Program-made: the position numbers and the translations under genes
Assembly (NCBI GenBank): GCA_965214945.1
Contig: OZ244029.1
Span: 2,108,001-2,172,000 of the forward strand
Length of the DNA stretch: 64,000 bases
Direction of reading: 5' to 3'
DNA from: JAAXHB01 sp965214945
Lineage (GTDB): Bacteria; Actinomycetota; Acidimicrobiia; Acidimicrobiales; Aldehydirespiratoraceae
The notes under the pieces: model-generated
The model's database searches: none
The model's input: only the letters and a program-made list of their open reading frames with translations
Told to the model about the DNA's origin: nothing
Shown: piece after piece, positions 8,491-17,840 of the stretch
How positions within the stretch are numbered: the first letter of the stretch is position 1
How the letters are laid out: each line of letters begins with the position of its first letter

Positions 8491-9561
8491 TCAGGCTTCG
8501 TCGTCGGTCTCGTCGTAAATCTCACCGACCAAGGATTCGAGAACGTCCTCAAGCGTGACGATCCCTAGCATAGGCCCGCGGCGCCCATCTGTGGCCCTGC
8601 GCGCCACCAACGCGATGTGTAGCCGAGACCGGCGCATCTCTCTCATCAGCTCTCGAGCCGACATGCCCGGGTGAACCAGCAGCATCCGGCGCATCAGCTC
8701 AAGCGGCACCGGCTCGGCCCGGGCGGCCGCGGGCATGCGCAGCAGGTCCTTGGCGTGGATGAAACCGATCAGGTCGTCCGGCGCGGAGCCCCACACGGGG
8801 ATGCGGGTGTGGCCGCTCACCGCCACAACCTCCTCCACGTCTTCCAGCGACGTCAAGCGGTGCACCGACACGACCTCGGCCGCCGGCACCATCAGCGAGC
8901 CCGCCGAGCGCTCCCGGAACTCGAGAGCTCCGGCGAGCAGCTCGTGCTCGGCTGGCTCGATCACGCCATCGTCGAGGGCCTCTGCCAACAAGGTGTGGAA
9001 CTCCTTGACTGTCAGAGCCGTGTTGATCTCATCGACGGGCTCCAGCCCGACCAGCCTCACGAGGCCGTTGGACACGGCATTGAGCGCATATATCACAGGG
9101 CTGAACACCACTACGTAGCCGTGGAGCAGCGGCGCGAGCTGTCGAGCAGTCCGCTCGGGAGCGGCGATGGCGATGTTCTTGGGGACCATTTCCCCCGCCA
9201 CGACGTGAACCGTCACCACGATGCCCAGCGCCAACGCGAACGAGACCGAGTGTGACACCCCCGAAGGGATGTCCACGGCCAGGCCGATCAGCGATTCAAG
9301 CAGCCCGGCGACGGCGGGCTCCGCCACATAGCCGAGGCCCAGCGAGGCCATCGTGATGCCGAGCTGGGCACCGGCCAGCCGGGGCTGAAGGTCCCTCACT
9401 GCGACCAGCGCCTGCCTGCTGCGGAGGTCGCCGTCATCGGAGTCCGCTTCGAGGCGCGCGGCGCGCGCCGCCACCAGAGCGAACTCGGCCGCCACGAAGA
9501 AGGCGTTGGCGCCCACGAAAGCCGCCGACACCGCCAGCGCTATCAGAACGGCGGCGGTCAC
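8491..9561 (-). CDS. CNNM/CorC-HlyC family membrane protein (second gene)
   Basis: Membrane protein of 356 residues with an N-terminal DUF21/CNNM transmembrane domain (about residues 1-180, FVGANAFFVAAEFALVAARA then three more hydrophobic segments). Two CBS motifs follow (SLMVPAAEVV, TRIPVWG, DDLIGFIHAKDLL, and GMSARELMREMRRSRLHIALV), ending LGIVTLEDVLESLVGEIYDE. The family is tied to magnesium/cobalt export or resistance; the old name hemolysin is historical. It lacks the complete C-terminal CorC_HlyC domain that its neighbour has. The GTG start overlaps the stop of the upstream paralogue by 4 nt (GTGA), so the two form an operon and perhaps a heterodimer. Confidence 0.9.
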   Translation of the reverse strand: MTAAVLIALAVSAAFVGANAFFVAAEFALVAARAARLEADSDDGDLRSRQALVAVRDLQPRLAGAQLGITMASLGLGYVAEPAVAGLLESLIGLAVDIPSGVSHSVSFALALGIVVTVHVVAGEMVPKNIAIAAPERTARQLAPLLHGYVVVFSPVIYALNAVSNGLVRLVGLEPVDEINTALTVKEFHTLLAEALDDGVIEPAEHELLAGALEFRERSAGSLMVPAAEVVSVHRLTSLEDVEEVVAVSGHTRIPVWGSAPDDLIGFIHAKDLLRMPAAARAEPVPLELMRRMLLVHPGMSARELMREMRRSRLHIALVARRATDGRRGPMLGIVTLEDVLESLVGEIYDETDDEA

Positions 9562-10889
9562 TCAGGCCTCCGCGGCGCGTCCAGGTGCGGCGCGACGATC
9601 CTCACGGTTGCGATCCGTAGCCGGTCGATCGCAACCACTTCGAGTCGCCATCCGTCAACCATCACCATCTCGCCGGGCACCGGCAGGTGCCCGAGCCGCT
9701 CAAGCATCAGCCCGGCGAGGGTCTCGTAGTCGCCCTCGGGCATCGCGAACCCGGTGGCCTGAAGCACTTCGTCGGTGTGCAGCGACGCCGCTAGAACTGT
9801 GGAACCCCTGGCCTCGGTGGTGGTGCGCTCGGGCCGCGCCGAGTCGTGCTCGTCGTCGATCTCGCCGACCAACTCCTCGAGCACGTCCTCCAGCGTGATA
9901 ATCCCTGCGGTGCCGCCGTGCTCGTCGACCACCACAGCCATCTGGCCGGCGCCAACGCCTCTGCGTGCCAGTTGCTCCTCGCCGCGCAGGTCGTTCAGCA
10001 ACTCGTCGAGATCGCGCGACTCCGGCACGGCCAGCACATCGGTCATCAGCTCGGCCACCGGTGTGGCGGACCGCAGAGCCATCGGGACCCGGTACACCGA
10101 CTTAACGTGAACGACGCCGAGCACATCGTCGAGGCTGGCGCCGATCACCGGGAAACGCGAGTGCCCGGTGCGCACGGCGAGTTCGACCAGCTCTTCCACG
10201 TCGGCGTGTCGGGACACTGCCGACACCTCCACCCTCGGTACCATCGCCTCGGCGGCGTGCTTGTCGGCCAGGCGGATCGTCCGGGTGAGCAGGCGTACAT
10301 CGCCTTCGTCGAGTTCGCCCTCTGAGCCCGACGACGCGAACAGGTGCTCCAGCTCATCGCGCTCGGGCAGTGGATCGATGTCCTCTCGGGGCTCCACTCC
10401 GAGGCGAAGAACGATGAGGTTGGCCAGGCCGTTGAGAAACGCCACGAACGGCTTGGCGATCACGCCATACGCCGCCGCAGGCACCGACACGGCGACGGCG
10501 GTGGCGTACGGCTTGGAAGTGGCCACAGTTTTGGGGACAAGCTCGCCCATCACCATCTGAAACACGGTGGCAACAGCAAGAGCGATGCCGATGGTGGCGC
10601 TCCGCGGGGCTGCCGTGCCGAACACCGCCTCAAGCGCTGGGGCCAGCGCCGCGGCAATGGTGGGCTCAGCGAGGAATCCCAGCATCAGCGAGGTGACGGT
10701 GATCCCGACCTGAGCCCCAGACAGGTGAAACGACAGCCGCGAGACGAGCCGGCGCACACGTCGGGCATTGCGGTCCCCTGCCGCGGCGCGCTCCTCCACA
10801 CGGGTGCGGTCGACGGCGACGAGCGCGAACTCCGTGGCAACGAACGCGGCGTTGGCAGCGATCAGCGCGCAGGCGGCGAGCAGCCGCAA
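9558..10889 (-). CDS. CNNM/CorC-HlyC family membrane protein (first gene)
   Basis: Paralogue of the next gene with the full architecture: DUF21/CNNM membrane domain (AANAAFVATEFALVAVDRTR), two CBS repeats (AMVPRVEVSAV, RFPVIG, DDVLGVVHVKSVY, then MAVVVDEHGGTAGIITLEDVLEELVGEI) and a C-terminal CorC_HlyC domain (DEVLQATGFAMPEGDYETLAGL). It is likely involved in divalent-cation transport. The start is uncertain. TTG at 10889 fits the family N-terminus, but the best Shine-Dalgarno (GGGGGAGG, 4 nt upstream) points to an ATA codon at 10901. A TTG at 10970 is also in frame but would add about 27 atypical residues. Confidence 0.88.
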   Translation of the reverse strand: MRLLAACALIAANAAFVATEFALVAVDRTRVEERAAAGDRNARRVRRLVSRLSFHLSGAQVGITVTSLMLGFLAEPTIAAALAPALEAVFGTAAPRSATIGIALAVATVFQMVMGELVPKTVATSKPYATAVAVSVPAAAYGVIAKPFVAFLNGLANLIVLRLGVEPREDIDPLPERDELEHLFASSGSEGELDEGDVRLLTRTIRLADKHAAEAMVPRVEVSAVSRHADVEELVELAVRTGHSRFPVIGASLDDVLGVVHVKSVYRVPMALRSATPVAELMTDVLAVPESRDLDELLNDLRGEEQLARRGVGAGQMAVVVDEHGGTAGIITLEDVLEELVGEIDDEHDSARPERTTTEARGSTVLAASLHTDEVLQATGFAMPEGDYETLAGLMLERLGHLPVPGEMVMVDGWRLEVVAIDRLRIATVRIVAPHLDAPRRPE

Positions 10890-11051
10890 CGCGATGTCTA
10901 TGTGTCCTCCCCCGAGATGACGGACCAGCGACAGCGCAAGTCTAACGCAGCCAAACTCACCACAGCCCAATCAGCAGCAACCGAACCCGCGGGGGCGAGG
11001 TACGAGAAAAGAGTCCGGCTCGGGGCAGTCGTGCCGGAATGCGCTGCTGTC

Positions 11052-11081
11052 TTGGACTCGATCAGACTGGCAGGGTACGGT
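11052..11081 (+). promoter_or_regulatory. Putative promoter of the secreted nucleotidase gene
   Basis: TTGGAC (11052-11057) and TACGGT (11076-11081) are separated by 18 bp. The predicted leader is about 70 nt and carries an AAGGAAG ribosome binding site just before the ATG at 11159, so unlike many neighbours this mRNA would have a leader. Confidence 0.45.
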
Positions 11082-11158
11082 CCGGGAAGGCAGCGGGCGG
11101 TCGCCTGAAGTGTGGCCGTATTGCCTTGGTTGTCTTGGCTCCGACAAGAAGGAAGCAA

Positions 11159-13162
11159 ATGAGAACATCAAGAAAAGCGGACGTGATCTCAGCGGACGCG
11201 ATCTCCAAGAGAGTTCGGGCGGTCTTCGCGGCCCTGGCTATCGCGGTGGGGAGCGCAGCGGTGCCGGTGGCCGCTGGCGCCCAAGACTCCACCCAGACCG
11301 ACGGCGACAGCTTCACCCTCACCATCGTTCACAACAACGACGGCGAGTCGAAGCTCCTGCCCGACGACGAATCCGGATACCCAGGAGTGGCGCGCTTCGC
11401 CGCCATGCTCAAGCTGATAAAGGCCAACGCAGCCGACGCCGGCAACGGCGTCATCACGCTTACGTCGGGCGACAACTTCCTGGCCTCACAAGAGCTGGGC
11501 ATCTCGCTGGCCCGTGAGGGCCCTCTCTATGACTCCGTGGCCCTCAGCGGGCTCTACGACGCCATGGCCTTGGGCAACCACGACTTCGACTTTGGGCCCG
11601 ACGTGACGGCCCGCTTCATCGAGGGGTTCGATCCCCGGATTCCGTTCCTATCCGCCAACCTGGACTTCTCCTCCGAACCGGTCCTCCAGGCGCTGGTCGA
11701 CGCCGGCACTCTGGCCGGAAGCACCATCGTGGAAACTGGCGGGCAGCAGATCGGTGTGATCGGGGCGGTGACCACCGTTCTCCCCAACATCTCGTCTCCT
11801 CGAAACGTCGTCGTCTCAGACGTGCTAGCCGCGGTGACCGCAGAAGCCGAGTCGCTTACCGACCAAGGCGTCAACAAGATCATCCTGGTCAGCCATCTCC
11901 AGGACGTCGCCGAAGAGATCGCCTTGGTGGCCGATCTGGCTGATGTGGACGTGGTGATCGCCGGAGGCGGGGACGACCTGCTCCGCAATGAGGGCGACAC
12001 CTGCCTGCCTGATGATGAGCCGGCCGGGCCTTACCCGACCTTGGTGGCGGATTCCACCGGCGCCGAAGTGCCAGTCGTCACCGCGCCGGGCGGCTACCGC
12101 TGCATAGGGGCTCTCACCGTCACCTTCGACGCCGACGGCAGGGTCATCCACAAAACCGGCCAGTCCGTCGGCGTGAGCATGGACCTGGCCCCAGATGCGG
12201 AAGTTCAAGCCAGCGTGGTCGACCCGCTCACTGAGGCAACGGCCGCAGTCAACGCCGATGTCATCGGCGTCAGTGAGGTCGACTTGGACGGCCGCCGGGC
12301 CATGGTGCGTACCACCGCGACCAACCAGGGCAACCTGCACTCCGACGCCTTGCGGGCCACCGCCACCAATCTGGCGGAGGCTTACGGAAGCCCGGTCCCG
12401 GACGTGGGCCTGCAGAACGGTGGAGGCATTCGCAACGACGCCGTGATCCCCGCCGGGCCGATCACCACCGGTGATACGTGGGACATAGCCCCGTTCTCCA
12501 ACTTCGTGGTGGTGGGCGCTGTGCCCCGCGAGACCTTCCACGTGCTGCTAGAACAGGCCGTCGACCGGATACCCGGAGCGGGAGGCCAATTCACGCAAGT
12601 CTCGGGGTTCACCCTCGTGTATGACGCCTCGGAGCCGGCGCGTGAAACCGACCGAGGCGGTGACTGCTCACTGGCCGGCAACCCCGGCAGCAGGGTCCGT
12701 GACGTGGTGCTCGACGACGGAACCGTCATCGTCAAGGACGGAGCCGTCGTGCCCGGCGATCCGGTGGTGTTGGCCACCATCGACTTCCTCGCCGGCGGCG
12801 GCGACTGCTACCCGCTTGCCGACATAGAGTTCACCAAGCTGGGCGTCAGCTACCAGCAGGCGTTGGCCAACTACATCGCTGATGACTTGGGAGGCAGGAT
12901 CACCGCGGCCGACTACCCGGTCGGCGGTGCAGGCCGCATAGTGGCCCAAGAAGAGGTCACGGTGGAAGAAGTCACTGTGGACGAGGTCACGGTCAAGCCT
13001 GGCGACAGCCTCTGGAAGATCGCCGCGGCGCGACTCGGCTCGGGGCTGCGCTGGCCGGAGATATTCGAGTCGAACCGGAGCAGAGTCCAAGCGGACGGCC
13101 GGTCTCTGAGGGATCCGGATCTCATCCTTCCGGGTTGGAGGCTTGAACTCCCCATGCGCTGA
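11159..13162 (+). CDS. Secreted 5'-nucleotidase/UshA-like metallophosphatase with C-terminal LysM domain
   Basis: 667 residues from ATG 11159, which has an AAGGAAG ribosome binding site. The N-terminus has a Sec signal peptide (basic stretch, hydrophobic AVFAALAIAVGSAAVPVAAG, cleavage near AGA-QD). Then comes a calcineurin-like metallophosphatase domain: IVHNNDGESKL in place of the usual IL..ND.H, LTSGDNFL, ALGNHDFDFGP and ILVSHLQ. The 5'-nucleotidase C-terminal domain has GLQNGGGIRNDAV, ITTGDTWDIAPFSN and FTQVSGFTLVYD. A LysM repeat ends the protein (VKPGDSLWKIAAARLGSG to LPGWRLELP) and should bind peptidoglycan. An 11-residue segment of EEVTVxEVT repeats links the two. It probably salvages extracellular nucleotides while held at the cell wall. 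A perfect 36-bp palindrome follows. Confidence 0.9.
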   Translation: MRTSRKADVISADAISKRVRAVFAALAIAVGSAAVPVAAGAQDSTQTDGDSFTLTIVHNNDGESKLLPDDESGYPGVARFAAMLKLIKANAADAGNGVITLTSGDNFLASQELGISLAREGPLYDSVALSGLYDAMALGNHDFDFGPDVTARFIEGFDPRIPFLSANLDFSSEPVLQALVDAGTLAGSTIVETGGQQIGVIGAVTTVLPNISSPRNVVVSDVLAAVTAEAESLTDQGVNKIILVSHLQDVAEEIALVADLADVDVVIAGGGDDLLRNEGDTCLPDDEPAGPYPTLVADSTGAEVPVVTAPGGYRCIGALTVTFDADGRVIHKTGQSVGVSMDLAPDAEVQASVVDPLTEATAAVNADVIGVSEVDLDGRRAMVRTTATNQGNLHSDALRATATNLAEAYGSPVPDVGLQNGGGIRNDAVIPAGPITTGDTWDIAPFSNFVVVGAVPRETFHVLLEQAVDRIPGAGGQFTQVSGFTLVYDASEPARETDRGGDCSLAGNPGSRVRDVVLDDGTVIVKDGAVVPGDPVVLATIDFLAGGGDCYPLADIEFTKLGVSYQQALANYIADDLGGRITAADYPVGGAGRIVAQEEVTVEEVTVDEVTVKPGDSLWKIAAARLGSGLRWPEIFESNRSRVQADGRSLRDPDLILPGWRLELPMR

Positions 13163-13173
13163 CGCCAACAGAT

Positions 13174-13209
13174 CCGCGCACCCCCGCCGGGCCCGGCGGG
13201 GGTGCGCGG
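13174..13209. terminator. Perfect 36-bp palindrome after the nucleotidase gene
   Basis: Two 18-nt arms (13174-13191 and 13192-13209) are exact reverse complements with no spacer, starting 12 bp after the stop at 13162. It is extremely GC-rich and has no T-tract, so it is a likely but atypical terminator, or the site of a dimeric protein. It ends about 24 bp before the -10 of the downstream ABC gene. Confidence 0.65.
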
Positions 13210-13232
13210 TCACGGTCGCAGCAGACGCGTCG

Positions 13233-13238
13233 TAGCTT
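13233..13238 (+). promoter_or_regulatory. Putative -10 box of the ABC exporter operon (TAGCTT)
   Basis: TAGCTT ends 6 nt before the GTG at 13245; no ribosome binding site. It fits a leaderless start, as at surE, ddl and the cupin gene. Confidence 0.35.
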
Positions 13239-13244
13239 GTCGTA

Positions 13245-15053
13245 GTGGCAGCAGGCGGCATCAACCCAGACGCGGGGCTCGGCTGGATCAGCCGGCTCTG
13301 GCCTGTGGTGACCCGTCAGCGCATAGCGTTCGCGAGGGGCGTCGCTGCGGGTCTGGCTGCAACGGCCGCCGCGGTAGCGGTTCCGCCGGTGATCGGCCGG
13401 GGCGTGGACGCGGTCGCGTCAGGCACAGACGTGCGGCCCCACGTGACGGCGCTCGTTGTGCTGGCCACCGCGCGGTTCGCCCTCGGGTTTGCTTACCGGT
13501 TCGAGCTGTTCCGCTCTGCGCACCGCATCGAGGCCGACCTCCGCGACCTAGTCTTCGAACGCCTCACCGAGCTATCGTTCTCATACTGGGACAGAGTTCA
13601 GACTGCGCAGGTGATTTCGCGCGCCAACAGCGACGTCCGCTCAATCCAGCTTCTGTTCGCGTTCGGCCCGCTTGTCGCCATGCAGCTGGTGCTCCTGGCG
13701 GCAGGAGCAGCCGCGATGCTGGCGCTGTCGCCGCAGCTCTCGCTGGTCGCGCTCGCGCCGCTGCCGCTGGTGCTGCTGCTGGGCACGCGGCTGCGCGACC
13801 GAGTGTTCCCGCTGAGCTGGGTGGCCCAGGCCCGCACGGCCGACCTCGCCACGATCGTGGACGAGAACATCCAGGGCGCCCAGATCGTGAGGGACTTCGC
13901 TCAGGAGCGCAATCAGGTGAGGCTGCTGGCTCGTTGCGCTCAACGCCTCAGGTGGGCCGGCGTCGCCACATTCGATGCCAGAGCCCGCCACGCTCCGCTA
14001 ATGGCGGCGCTGCCGCGCGTGGGGATGGCGCTGGTGCTGCTGGTCGGCGGTCTGGCGGCAATCGACGGCAGCGTCGCAGTGGGCGACATCGTGGCATTCA
14101 ACGCGTACGTGCTGATCATGGCGGCACCGTTCCGGATGATCGGCTTCGTGATGGTGCAGTGGCAGCGGGCCAAAGCGGCGGCACAGCGCGTCTTTGAGCT
14201 CATCGACGAGCGGCCCGACATCGCCGAGCGCCGCGATGCTGTGCGGATGACCTCGCCGATGGGCCGCGTGGAGTTCGACGATGTGGTCTTCACGTACCCC
14301 GCTGGGGACGGCAATCCGGTGCTGAAGGGCTTGACGATCACCGTCGAGGCAGGCGAGACAGTGGCCGTGGTTGGCGCCACGGGCTGCGGTAAGAGCACCA
14401 TCGCTCGTCTGCTACCACGCTTCTACGACCCCGACAGCGGCTCGGTGCGCCTCGATGGGATCGACGTGAAGAGACTGCGGCTCTCTGACCTGAGACGCGC
14501 CGTGGCCGTAGTGACCGAAGACCCGTTCCTGTTCGCTTTGAGCGTCCGGGACAACGTCGCTTTAGCGCGTCCCGACGCAGACGACGCCACCGTTGCGGCG
14601 GCTTTGGCAGATGCTGCGGCGACGGACTTCACCGAGGCGTTGGCCGACGGCGCGCAGACCGATATCGGCGAGCGGGGCGCGACCGTCTCAGGCGGCCAGC
14701 GCCAGCGCCTGGCAATCGCCCGCGCGCTGGTCGCGGATCCTGCGGTTCTGGTGCTCGACGACGCGACCAGCTCTATCGACGCCGAGATCGAGCGGCGGAT
14801 CCATGAGGCACTGCAGCGGCGGCGCTGCGGCCGCACGACGATCCTCATAGCCCACCGGCTGTCGACCATTGCGCTGGCCGAGCGGGTGGTGTTCCTCGCT
14901 GACGGCACCGCCGCGGCTGTCGGAAGTCACGCCGAGCTGCTGCGCACCGTGCCCGAGTACACCGCCGTTCTCGCGGATCTGTCAGCGGAGTCAGCCGAAC
15001 AGCGACGGGTTCCAGCACACTCGACTTTGTCGGCCCACGCGGGCACTTCATGA
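13245..15053 (+). CDS. ABC exporter half-transporter A (degenerate ATP site)
   Basis: Fused membrane and ATPase domains, 602 residues. Six TM segments lie in about residues 20-300, and the NBD covers about 345-580. Walker A is GATGCGKST, the signature is VSGGQRQRLAIARAL, and Walker B is VLVLDDATSSID, with Asp where the catalytic Glu is expected; the H-loop is IAHRLST. A non-catalytic Walker B in one partner and a normal one in the next gene is the pattern of heterodimeric exporters (TM287/288, BmrCD type). The gene overlaps its partner by 4 nt (ATGA). The substrate (drug, lipid or peptide) is not deducible. The GTG at 13245 follows a -10-like box. Confidence 0.92.
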   Translation: MAAGGINPDAGLGWISRLWPVVTRQRIAFARGVAAGLAATAAAVAVPPVIGRGVDAVASGTDVRPHVTALVVLATARFALGFAYRFELFRSAHRIEADLRDLVFERLTELSFSYWDRVQTAQVISRANSDVRSIQLLFAFGPLVAMQLVLLAAGAAAMLALSPQLSLVALAPLPLVLLLGTRLRDRVFPLSWVAQARTADLATIVDENIQGAQIVRDFAQERNQVRLLARCAQRLRWAGVATFDARARHAPLMAALPRVGMALVLLVGGLAAIDGSVAVGDIVAFNAYVLIMAAPFRMIGFVMVQWQRAKAAAQRVFELIDERPDIAERRDAVRMTSPMGRVEFDDVVFTYPAGDGNPVLKGLTITVEAGETVAVVGATGCGKSTIARLLPRFYDPDSGSVRLDGIDVKRLRLSDLRRAVAVVTEDPFLFALSVRDNVALARPDADDATVAAALADAAATDFTEALADGAQTDIGERGATVSGGQRQRLAIARALVADPAVLVLDDATSSIDAEIERRIHEALQRRRCGRTTILIAHRLSTIALAERVVFLADGTAAAVGSHAELLRTVPEYTAVLADLSAESAEQRRVPAHSTLSAHAGTS

Positions 15054-16966
15054 TGTTCGGGCCAACCGCAGGGGTCCGCGGCGGGCCCACATCGGCTCAG
15101 GCGGCAGCAGCCGCGGGTCTGCCGCACGCGGAGGTCCCCGGTGATCTGCGCGCCCGCGTGGAGCAGGTGCTTCGGGCTGAGCCGCAGCATCCCGAACCCG
15201 CTGTCGAGTGGCACCGTGATCCTGCGGACGCCGAGCCCGGGCGCTTCGGGCTGGTGAGCATGCTGTGGCCGCACCGCGCCGGTCTCGCCGCGTCGATCAC
15301 GCTGGTGGCCGTCGAGACGGCGGCGTTTCAGCTCGGCCCGGTGCTCACGCAGATAGGCGTCGACCGCGGCATAATCGCCGGCAACCGCGGTGTTCTGCTG
15401 ACCGCTGCATGCGCCTTTCTTGCTGTGACCGGACTGGCCGCCGCTGTCGGCGCAGCACGCGTGTCGTTCACCGGCCGCCTCGGTGAGCGGCTCTCAGAGA
15501 GTCTGCGAGTCCGCGTGTTCAGCCATATGCAGCGCTTGTCGATGGACTTCTTCACCGGCGAGAAAGCGGGCGTTCTGCTGGCCCGCATGACATCGGACGT
15601 AGAGGCGCTGTCGGTGCTTTTTCAGGAGGGCATCGTCAATTTCGCTGTTCAGGCACTGACGCTCGCTGTTGTCACGGCGCTGCTGTTCTATTACGACCCG
15701 CTGCTGGCGCTGGTGACGCTCGCTGCGGCGGTGCCGCCCACCGTGGCCTCGTCTTCGTGGTTCCGCCGCCGCGCCGCGCGTAACTACCGCGAAGTGCGCA
15801 ATCGCATCGGAGAGCTACTCAGCCATCTGCAGGAGTCATTGGCCGGAATCAGGGTGATAATCGCCCATGACCGCCGCGACGCGAGCGTGGCCGAGCACCG
15901 CCGGGCAGTGATGCGTCACCGAGACGCCAATGTGCGGGCATCACGGGCCAATTCGCTCTACGCGCCCGGTAGCGAGGCGATCGGTATCGCTACGCAAGCG
16001 GCCGTGCTCGCAGCGGGCGCCGCGATGGCCGCCGCCGGGCGGATCACAGTGGGCGAGCTGATCGCGTTCTTGCTGTTCCTCACCGCCTTCTTCGCGCCGG
16101 TTCAGGCTCTGGTGCAGCTCTACAACTCCTACCAGCAGGGCGCCGCGGCCATAGCCAAGCTGAGAGAGCTTCTTGAGATCCAGCCCGCTGTGCGGCAGTC
16201 GCCGAAAGCCGTGGTAATGCCCGCCATCCGCGGCGAGATCGTCTTCGATTCCGTGAACTTCGGTTATGAGCCCCACAGGCCGGTGCTGCACGACGTGAGC
16301 CTGCGTGTCTCGCCGGGAGAAGTCCTGGCGCTTGTCGGCCCTACGGGTGCGGGCAAGACCACGCTCGCTCGCCTCGTCAACCGCCGTCACGACCCGACCA
16401 GCGGCGCGGTGCGAATAGACAGCCACGACCTGCGCGACGTGACGCTGGGCAGCTTGCGCTCTCAGATCGCCGTCGTGCCCCAGGAGCCGTTCTTGTTCGC
16501 GGACACGCTCCGCCACAACGTGGGGTTCGCGCGTCCGGGCGCGGAAGACGCCGAACTAGCAGAAGCTCTCTCGGCGGTCGGCGCAGCCGACGTTGTGGAA
16601 CGCCTGGGAGGGCTCGACGGCACGGTGCACGAGCGCGGCGTCACGCTGTCGGCCGGCGAACGACAGCTTCTCGCGCTGGCGCGGGCGTTGGCAGCCCGGC
16701 CGCGTGTGCTGGTGCTCGATGAGGCGACCAGCAGCCTGGACCTGGCCTCGGAGACCCGCATCGAGCGGGCTCTTGACGCTCTGCTCAGCGGTCTCACCGC
16801 CGTGATCATCGCGCACCGCCTGTCCACAGTTCGGCGCGCTGACCGCATCGCGGTCTTGGAAGCGGGCCGCATCGTTGAGGTCGGCACACACGATCAGCTG
16901 CTCGACTTGCAGGGCCGCTACGCGACGATGTTCGATGCCTGGGCAGCTCACAGCCCCAGCCGATGA
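15050..16966 (+). CDS. ABC exporter half-transporter B (catalytic ATP site)
   Basis: 638 residues; partner of the preceding gene (4-nt overlap). The first ~65 residues are a cytoplasmic extension, then six TM segments (about 70-360), then the NBD with Walker A GPTGAGKTT, Q-loop AVVPQEPFLFADT, a signature altered to LSAGERQLLALARAL, Walker B VLVLDEATSSLD (Glu intact) and H-loop IAHRLST. LSAGE in place of LSGGQ, against the intact LSGGQ-like motif in partner A, supports an asymmetric heterodimer with one active ATP site. The next gene begins within the stop codon, so all three are one operon. Confidence 0.92.
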   Translation: MMFGPTAGVRGGPTSAQAAAAAGLPHAEVPGDLRARVEQVLRAEPQHPEPAVEWHRDPADAEPGRFGLVSMLWPHRAGLAASITLVAVETAAFQLGPVLTQIGVDRGIIAGNRGVLLTAACAFLAVTGLAAAVGAARVSFTGRLGERLSESLRVRVFSHMQRLSMDFFTGEKAGVLLARMTSDVEALSVLFQEGIVNFAVQALTLAVVTALLFYYDPLLALVTLAAAVPPTVASSSWFRRRAARNYREVRNRIGELLSHLQESLAGIRVIIAHDRRDASVAEHRRAVMRHRDANVRASRANSLYAPGSEAIGIATQAAVLAAGAAMAAAGRITVGELIAFLLFLTAFFAPVQALVQLYNSYQQGAAAIAKLRELLEIQPAVRQSPKAVVMPAIRGEIVFDSVNFGYEPHRPVLHDVSLRVSPGEVLALVGPTGAGKTTLARLVNRRHDPTSGAVRIDSHDLRDVTLGSLRSQIAVVPQEPFLFADTLRHNVGFARPGAEDAELAEALSAVGAADVVERLGGLDGTVHERGVTLSAGERQLLALARALAARPRVLVLDEATSSLDLASETRIERALDALLSGLTAVIIAHRLSTVRRADRIAVLEAGRIVEVGTHDQLLDLQGRYATMFDAWAAHSPSR

Positions 16967-17793
16967 CGGCCCCAACAAACCCAAGACCGCGTGAAGCGCC
17001 GGTGCTGGCGCTGCGCGGCGTGCGGCGCGTCCTCGACGGCATAACCGTCCTCGACGGCATCGACTGGGTAGTCTTGCCCGGTCAGCGCTGGGTAGTCCTC
17101 GGCCCCAACGGGTCGGGTAAGACCACACTGATCGGCATCGCTTCGATGTGGGCGCACCCTTCGGAGGGGATCGTCGAGCTGCTCGGCCATCGGTTGGGCA
17201 GTGTGGACGTGCGCCGGCTGCGCAGTCGAGTGGGTTACACCAGCGCGGCGATAGCCGACCGGCTTCGTCCACACCTCACAGCGGCAGAAGTAGTGATGAC
17301 AGCCAAGCACGCCGCGCTGGCGCCGTGGTGGCACTCCTATGACGACAGCGACCGCCGCAGGGCCGATGAGGCTCTGCGGCGGGTCGGCTGCGCACACCGG
17401 GCAGGACACGCCTTCGGGACGCTGTCCTCCGGTGAGCGTCAGCGGGTGCTGCTGGCTCGGGCCTTGTCGACAGACCCGTCGCTCATCTTGCTCGACGAGC
17501 CGAATGCCGGGCTTGACCTGGGAGGCCGAGAGGAACTCGTCACCGTGCTCAGTGACCTCGCCGCCGACGACGCCACCGCGCCGCTGGTGCTCGTCACACA
17601 CCACACCGAGGAAATCCCAGACGGCTTCACGCACGGACTTTTGCTTCGCGAAGGTGAGATCGTCGCCCAGGGCGAACTCTCCGACGTTCTGACTGCCGAC
17701 AAGCTGTCAGCCTGCTTTGGCATCGACCTGGAGCTGGAGCGCCGCGCCGGCCGTTGGGCAGCCCGCGCCGCTCGGCGCCCCAAGACGGTGTAA
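16963..17793 (+). CDS. Soluble ABC transporter ATPase
   Basis: 276 residues without TM segments. Walker A is GPNGSGKTTL, the signature LSSGERQRVLLARAL, Walker B LILLDEPNAGLDL and the H-loop is LVTHHTEEI. The spacing resembles ModF/YlmA-type and iron-chelate (FhuC-like) ATPases. It overlaps the exporter gene B by 4 nt. Because the exporter pair already has its own ATPase domains, this protein must serve another membrane partner or act alone; no permease is found nearby. Its stop is followed by a 94-bp gap and the convergent thiamine pyrophosphokinase gene. Confidence 0.85.
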   Translation: MTAPTNPRPREAPVLALRGVRRVLDGITVLDGIDWVVLPGQRWVVLGPNGSGKTTLIGIASMWAHPSEGIVELLGHRLGSVDVRRLRSRVGYTSAAIADRLRPHLTAAEVVMTAKHAALAPWWHSYDDSDRRRADEALRRVGCAHRAGHAFGTLSSGERQRVLLARALSTDPSLILLDEPNAGLDLGGREELVTVLSDLAADDATAPLVLVTHHTEEIPDGFTHGLLLREGEIVAQGELSDVLTADKLSACFGIDLELERRAGRWAARAARRPKTV

Positions 17794-17840
17794 GCCCGGC
17801 GACTACAGCAGGAGGACTACAGAGGCTCGCTGTCAGCGTC

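Noticed and set aside
13245..17793. An antibiotic or siderophore cluster around the ABC genes
   Set aside because: No biosynthetic gene (NRPS, PKS, RiPP maturase) is present; flanking genes are housekeeping.
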